The translations under genes and the position numbers were made by a program. The notes below the pieces were generated by a model. The model did not search any database. It was not told the DNA's origin and saw only the letters and a program-made list of their open reading frames with translations. Shown here piece by piece: positions 61,920 to 64,000 of a DNA stretch of 64,000 nt; position 1 is the first letter of the stretch, and each line of letters starts with the position of its first letter. The stretch is taken from positions 28,059 through 92,058 of the forward strand of contig JAIORV010000064.1 in NCBI GenBank assembly GCA_021107945.1, read 5' to 3'. The stretch comes from Vulcanimicrobiota bacterium (lineage in GTDB: Bacteria; Vulcanimicrobiota; JAJTBE01).

Positions 61920-62476
61920 CTTATCTTTTATGACATTTTTATTCACCGCAAAGACCACAAAGACCACAGAGGGTTCAAGAGGTTGACTGACTGACGGTCG
62001 TATTTCGGATTGAATAAATACGTAAATATCTGATTGGAATATTCAATCCCGGTAATGTTAAATTTACCATTGAGATTCCGGATTCCATCGCATGCTATAA
62101 GATTTATCGCCGCTTCAATTACTTGTTGTTGTCTTTTTGAGTATATACCCGCTTGCTTGTTTGCATCTCCCCAAAGGGTAGCTAACGTTAACTAACATGG
62201 TTTGCTTCCTTTGTCAATATGTAACATTCAGACCTCTCACAGTATGAGAGGCTTCCAGCCTCGATTTCATACCATTCTCAGACTGGTCGGGAGACCAACT
62301 TTCACCCATATCCTGGGGTAGTCTGATTCTCCTGCGGCGAGACGCCGCAGCTACCAATACTGTTTTAATGTTGGGTGCGGTATCCCGCCGCCCTATAAAC
62401 TGCTTTAATGGTGGGGGTGGCATCCCACCGCCCTATAAAAAGGACCTGCAGTTTGTCGTTATTACCTGAAATTTGC
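61920..62476. repeat. 557-bp spacer: CGCAAAG repeat, element B and CCGCCC hairpins
   Basis: The order is CACCGCAAAGACCACAAAGA (61945), an AT-rich part with TAACGTTAACTAACATGG, an inverted element B (62225-62328, ends ATTCAGACC and AGTCTGAT), then GCGGCGAGACGCCGC (62336-62350) and two GGTATCCCGCCGCCCTATAA / GGCATCCCACCGCCCTATAA blocks. No gene is seen. Several of the GC-rich blocks can fold and may act as terminators for the two converging genes. Confidence 0.7.
62225..62328 (-). mobile_element. 105-bp element B, copy 6
   Basis: ATTCAGACCTCTCACAG opens and GGGTAGTCTGAT closes the copy. The body has GAGGCTTCCAGCCTCGATTT, ACTGGTCGGGAGACCAAC. It lies between the converging carboxypeptidase and TolB-like genes. 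Confidence 0.7.
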
Positions 62477-63601
62477 TTACTTCAACTCGATTAACACGAT
62501 TTTCACTTCATACCTTCCATTCTTTTTCATATATGCAACAAGGGCGGCGATTTTTTTGCCGTCGGGGCTCCACGCGCTGTCCGATACGATTGTGCGCCTG
62601 CCTATACCGGGTTGATTGTAAAATGTTATCCTCTTTTTATTACTTCCGTTTGAATCCATGATCCACAGATCCGTCTTCAAATACCTGTGCCAGCTATGTC
62701 CCTTGAGCGAGGGGAACTTCAGATTAAATCCATTGCTGGACATCCAGGCGACCTTCTTGCCGTCGGGTGAATAATGTGCATGCTCATCCCAGTCGTTCAA
62801 GGATTCCGTCAACCTTTTTACCGCACCGGTTCTCAGATCCATTTCATATATGTCAAGTCCCGATTCCTTCTGACCTCTGATAAGATTTCCGGAAAATATA
62901 ACCTTCTCCCCGTCAGGCGTGAAACCATGACTTTCATAAAATGATTTGTTATTGCCTGGTTGATATTTCTTTATATTTCTCAACACAGGCTTTCCCGATT
63001 CAAAAGAAAAATCCGCAACCTTTAACGCCCATTCTCCCCATGTAAAATTTTTATTTTTACCGATTCTCTCCGCCCAGAAAAGCTTTTTGCCGTCAGGGGA
63101 GAATTGGGGGTGAATGACACCGCCTGCGTTATAGACTCTTGTCGGAATATTTGTGAGTCTCTGGAATTCACTGCCGTCGCCTTTCATCAACCATAGATTG
63201 CAGTTTATTCCTGTTCCGGGAATTCCCATTTTTTTTGCCAGTTGTCCTGTGGCATTTTCATTCATTGCGGTAAATACTATATATTTTCCTGATGGGTGCC
63301 ATGCCGGGTTGCCGTTGTGCATTCGGGGACAGCTAGGCTTGTTGTGTGTGAGTACAATCTCACCTGATCCGTCGGGATTCATTACGAAGACATCATAATA
63401 GCCATCATCGCCAATCCTTGCCGATGCAATCTTATTTCTGGTCTTTGACCAATCCAGGCTCTTCCCGTATTCTTTTATTGTCTTCATGCTCCTGACCGGG
63501 TTATGTCTCACATCGGCATAAAGAGCCGACCATACATTTAGTAAGAATAACGCAGTTATTACAGGTATTTTCCAGGAAAAATCCGATATTTTATTCCTCA
63601 T
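62477..63601 (-). CDS. exported TolB-like WD40/PD40 beta-propeller protein
   Basis: A 374-residue protein with a signal peptide or anchor (about 8-30, cleaved near LYADV) and five or so PD40 blades: MNPDGSGEIVLTH, WHPSGKYIVFTAM, FSPDGKKLFWAE, FTPDGEKVIFSG, YSPDGKKVAWMSS, WSPDGKKIAALVAY. It resembles the propeller of TolB, without the N-terminal TolB domain, and belongs in the periplasm. ATG 63601 is chosen because GAGGTGGGGA precedes it closely; ATG 63616 is an alternative. It is transcribed toward the carboxypeptidase gene but separated from it by repeats. Confidence 0.8.
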   Translation of the reverse strand: MRNKISDFSWKIPVITALFLLNVWSALYADVRHNPVRSMKTIKEYGKSLDWSKTRNKIASARIGDDGYYDVFVMNPDGSGEIVLTHNKPSCPRMHNGNPAWHPSGKYIVFTAMNENATGQLAKKMGIPGTGINCNLWLMKGDGSEFQRLTNIPTRVYNAGGVIHPQFSPDGKKLFWAERIGKNKNFTWGEWALKVADFSFESGKPVLRNIKKYQPGNNKSFYESHGFTPDGEKVIFSGNLIRGQKESGLDIYEMDLRTGAVKRLTESLNDWDEHAHYSPDGKKVAWMSSNGFNLKFPSLKGHSWHRYLKTDLWIMDSNGSNKKRITFYNQPGIGRRTIVSDSAWSPDGKKIAALVAYMKKNGRYEVKIVLIELK

Positions 63602-64000
63602 CTTTCCCCACCTCATTTTCTATAATTTACATGTATATTGAAAGAGCTTTCCTTTTGTTAAATGCTTGTAGGCGGAAAAAGTCGCGAGATATTCAACGCA
63701 GAGATCGCAGAGTCCGCAGAGGATAACACGAGAAAAGATTGATAACTCGAGATGGAAGTGGGGAATTGGAAATAACTGGTATTTTGAGGTTTTTCGATAC
63801 CTTCACATCTGACTTCAGCTTTCCCTTTTCCCGATTTACTCGAAAAAAGAACTCTCTATCAAGTATATGAAACCGATTCATTTGTTCCTCATCGGGAAGA
63901 CACTGAAGTGGCTGGGATCGTGTGGGTGGTGGGGTTCATTCCTCTCCCCCGGTTAAAACCGGGGGTTATTCTCATGGGAGGTTTAAAAACCTCCGCTACC
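63602..64000. repeat. composite repeat and two GC-rich palindromes at the window end
   Basis: ACGCAGAGATCGCAGAGTCC (63695-63714), GCAGAGGATAACACG, then ATTTTGAGGTTTTTCGATAC (63781-63800) match the composite repeats elsewhere. Near the end, CCCCCGGTTAAAACCGGGGG (63947-63966) is a perfect palindrome followed by TTATT, and GGAGGTTTAAAAACCTCC (63978-63995) is a second. The stretch GGTAGCGGAGG, facing GACCTCCGC-type words, also occurs at 34699. No gene can be seen to the end of the window. Confidence 0.6.

Overview
The window reads as a chromosomal segment of an uncultured bacterium of moderate GC. A T2SS/type IV pilus-like gspK-gspL-gspM set, a DD-carboxypeptidase, Lgt, a predicted lipoprotein and HtrA suggest a two-membrane cell. 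Several protein kinase-like genes, beta-propeller proteins, a TPR-CHAT protein and intergenic DNA crowded with short dispersed repeats are reminiscent of candidate-phylum genomes (Eremiobacterota, Riflebacteria and similar). I cannot fix the phylum from this sequence alone.

Layout. 1-8.3 kb: two SAM methyltransferases, an HtrA protease overlapping one of them by one base, a transglycosylase/M15-like lipoprotein and an RCK-type ion channel with an atypical filter. 8.8-14.3 kb: a pseudokinase-propeller membrane protein, tRNA-Thr, a FecR-like/TPR exported protein and a CHASE2 adenylate cyclase with a CRP-like palindrome beside it. 14.8-24.1 kb: a pilin-type operon with an unknown membrane protein, three small pseudopilin-like proteins, two very large pseudopilins fused to Ig-like and TolB-type propeller domains, and a frameshifted third copy. 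24.2-31.5 kb: an exported TPR-CHAT protease-like protein, a B12-binding radical SAM protein, a homocysteine methyltransferase and an acidic-repeat protein. 31.6-43.9 kb: a REC-PAS-DUF835 regulator, a glycosyltransferase, a kinase fused to a periplasmic-binding domain, then a minus-strand block lgt-gspK-gspL-gspM / ftsY-ECF sigma-anti-sigma-membrane protein. 44.3-56.8 kb: kinase-TPR, ABC-F ATPase, kinase-PEGA with two small zinc-ribbon proteins, D-aminoacylase and unknowns. 56.8-64 kb: two propeller proteins sharing terminal motifs, PBP4-type carboxypeptidase and a TolB-like propeller.

Two themes stand out. First, all four kinase-like proteins lack at least one canonical catalytic residue, each in a different way, and each is fused to a different output or sensor module (propeller, periplasmic-binding protein, TPR, PEGA). 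Second, prepilin N-termini are fused to roughly 700-residue propeller proteins in tandem copies, while the core pseudopilus proteins GspK/L/M lie about 17 kb away.

The intergenic DNA is built from recurrent elements: a MITE-like element of about 315-345 bp (two full copies, two partial), a 105-bp element with TATTCAGACC-type ends (six copies), CGCAGAG-rich composite repeats, and GC-rich hairpins. One MITE end supplies the stop codon of the kinase-TPR gene, and a pair of composite repeats flanks the pseudokinase-propeller gene in inverted orientation.
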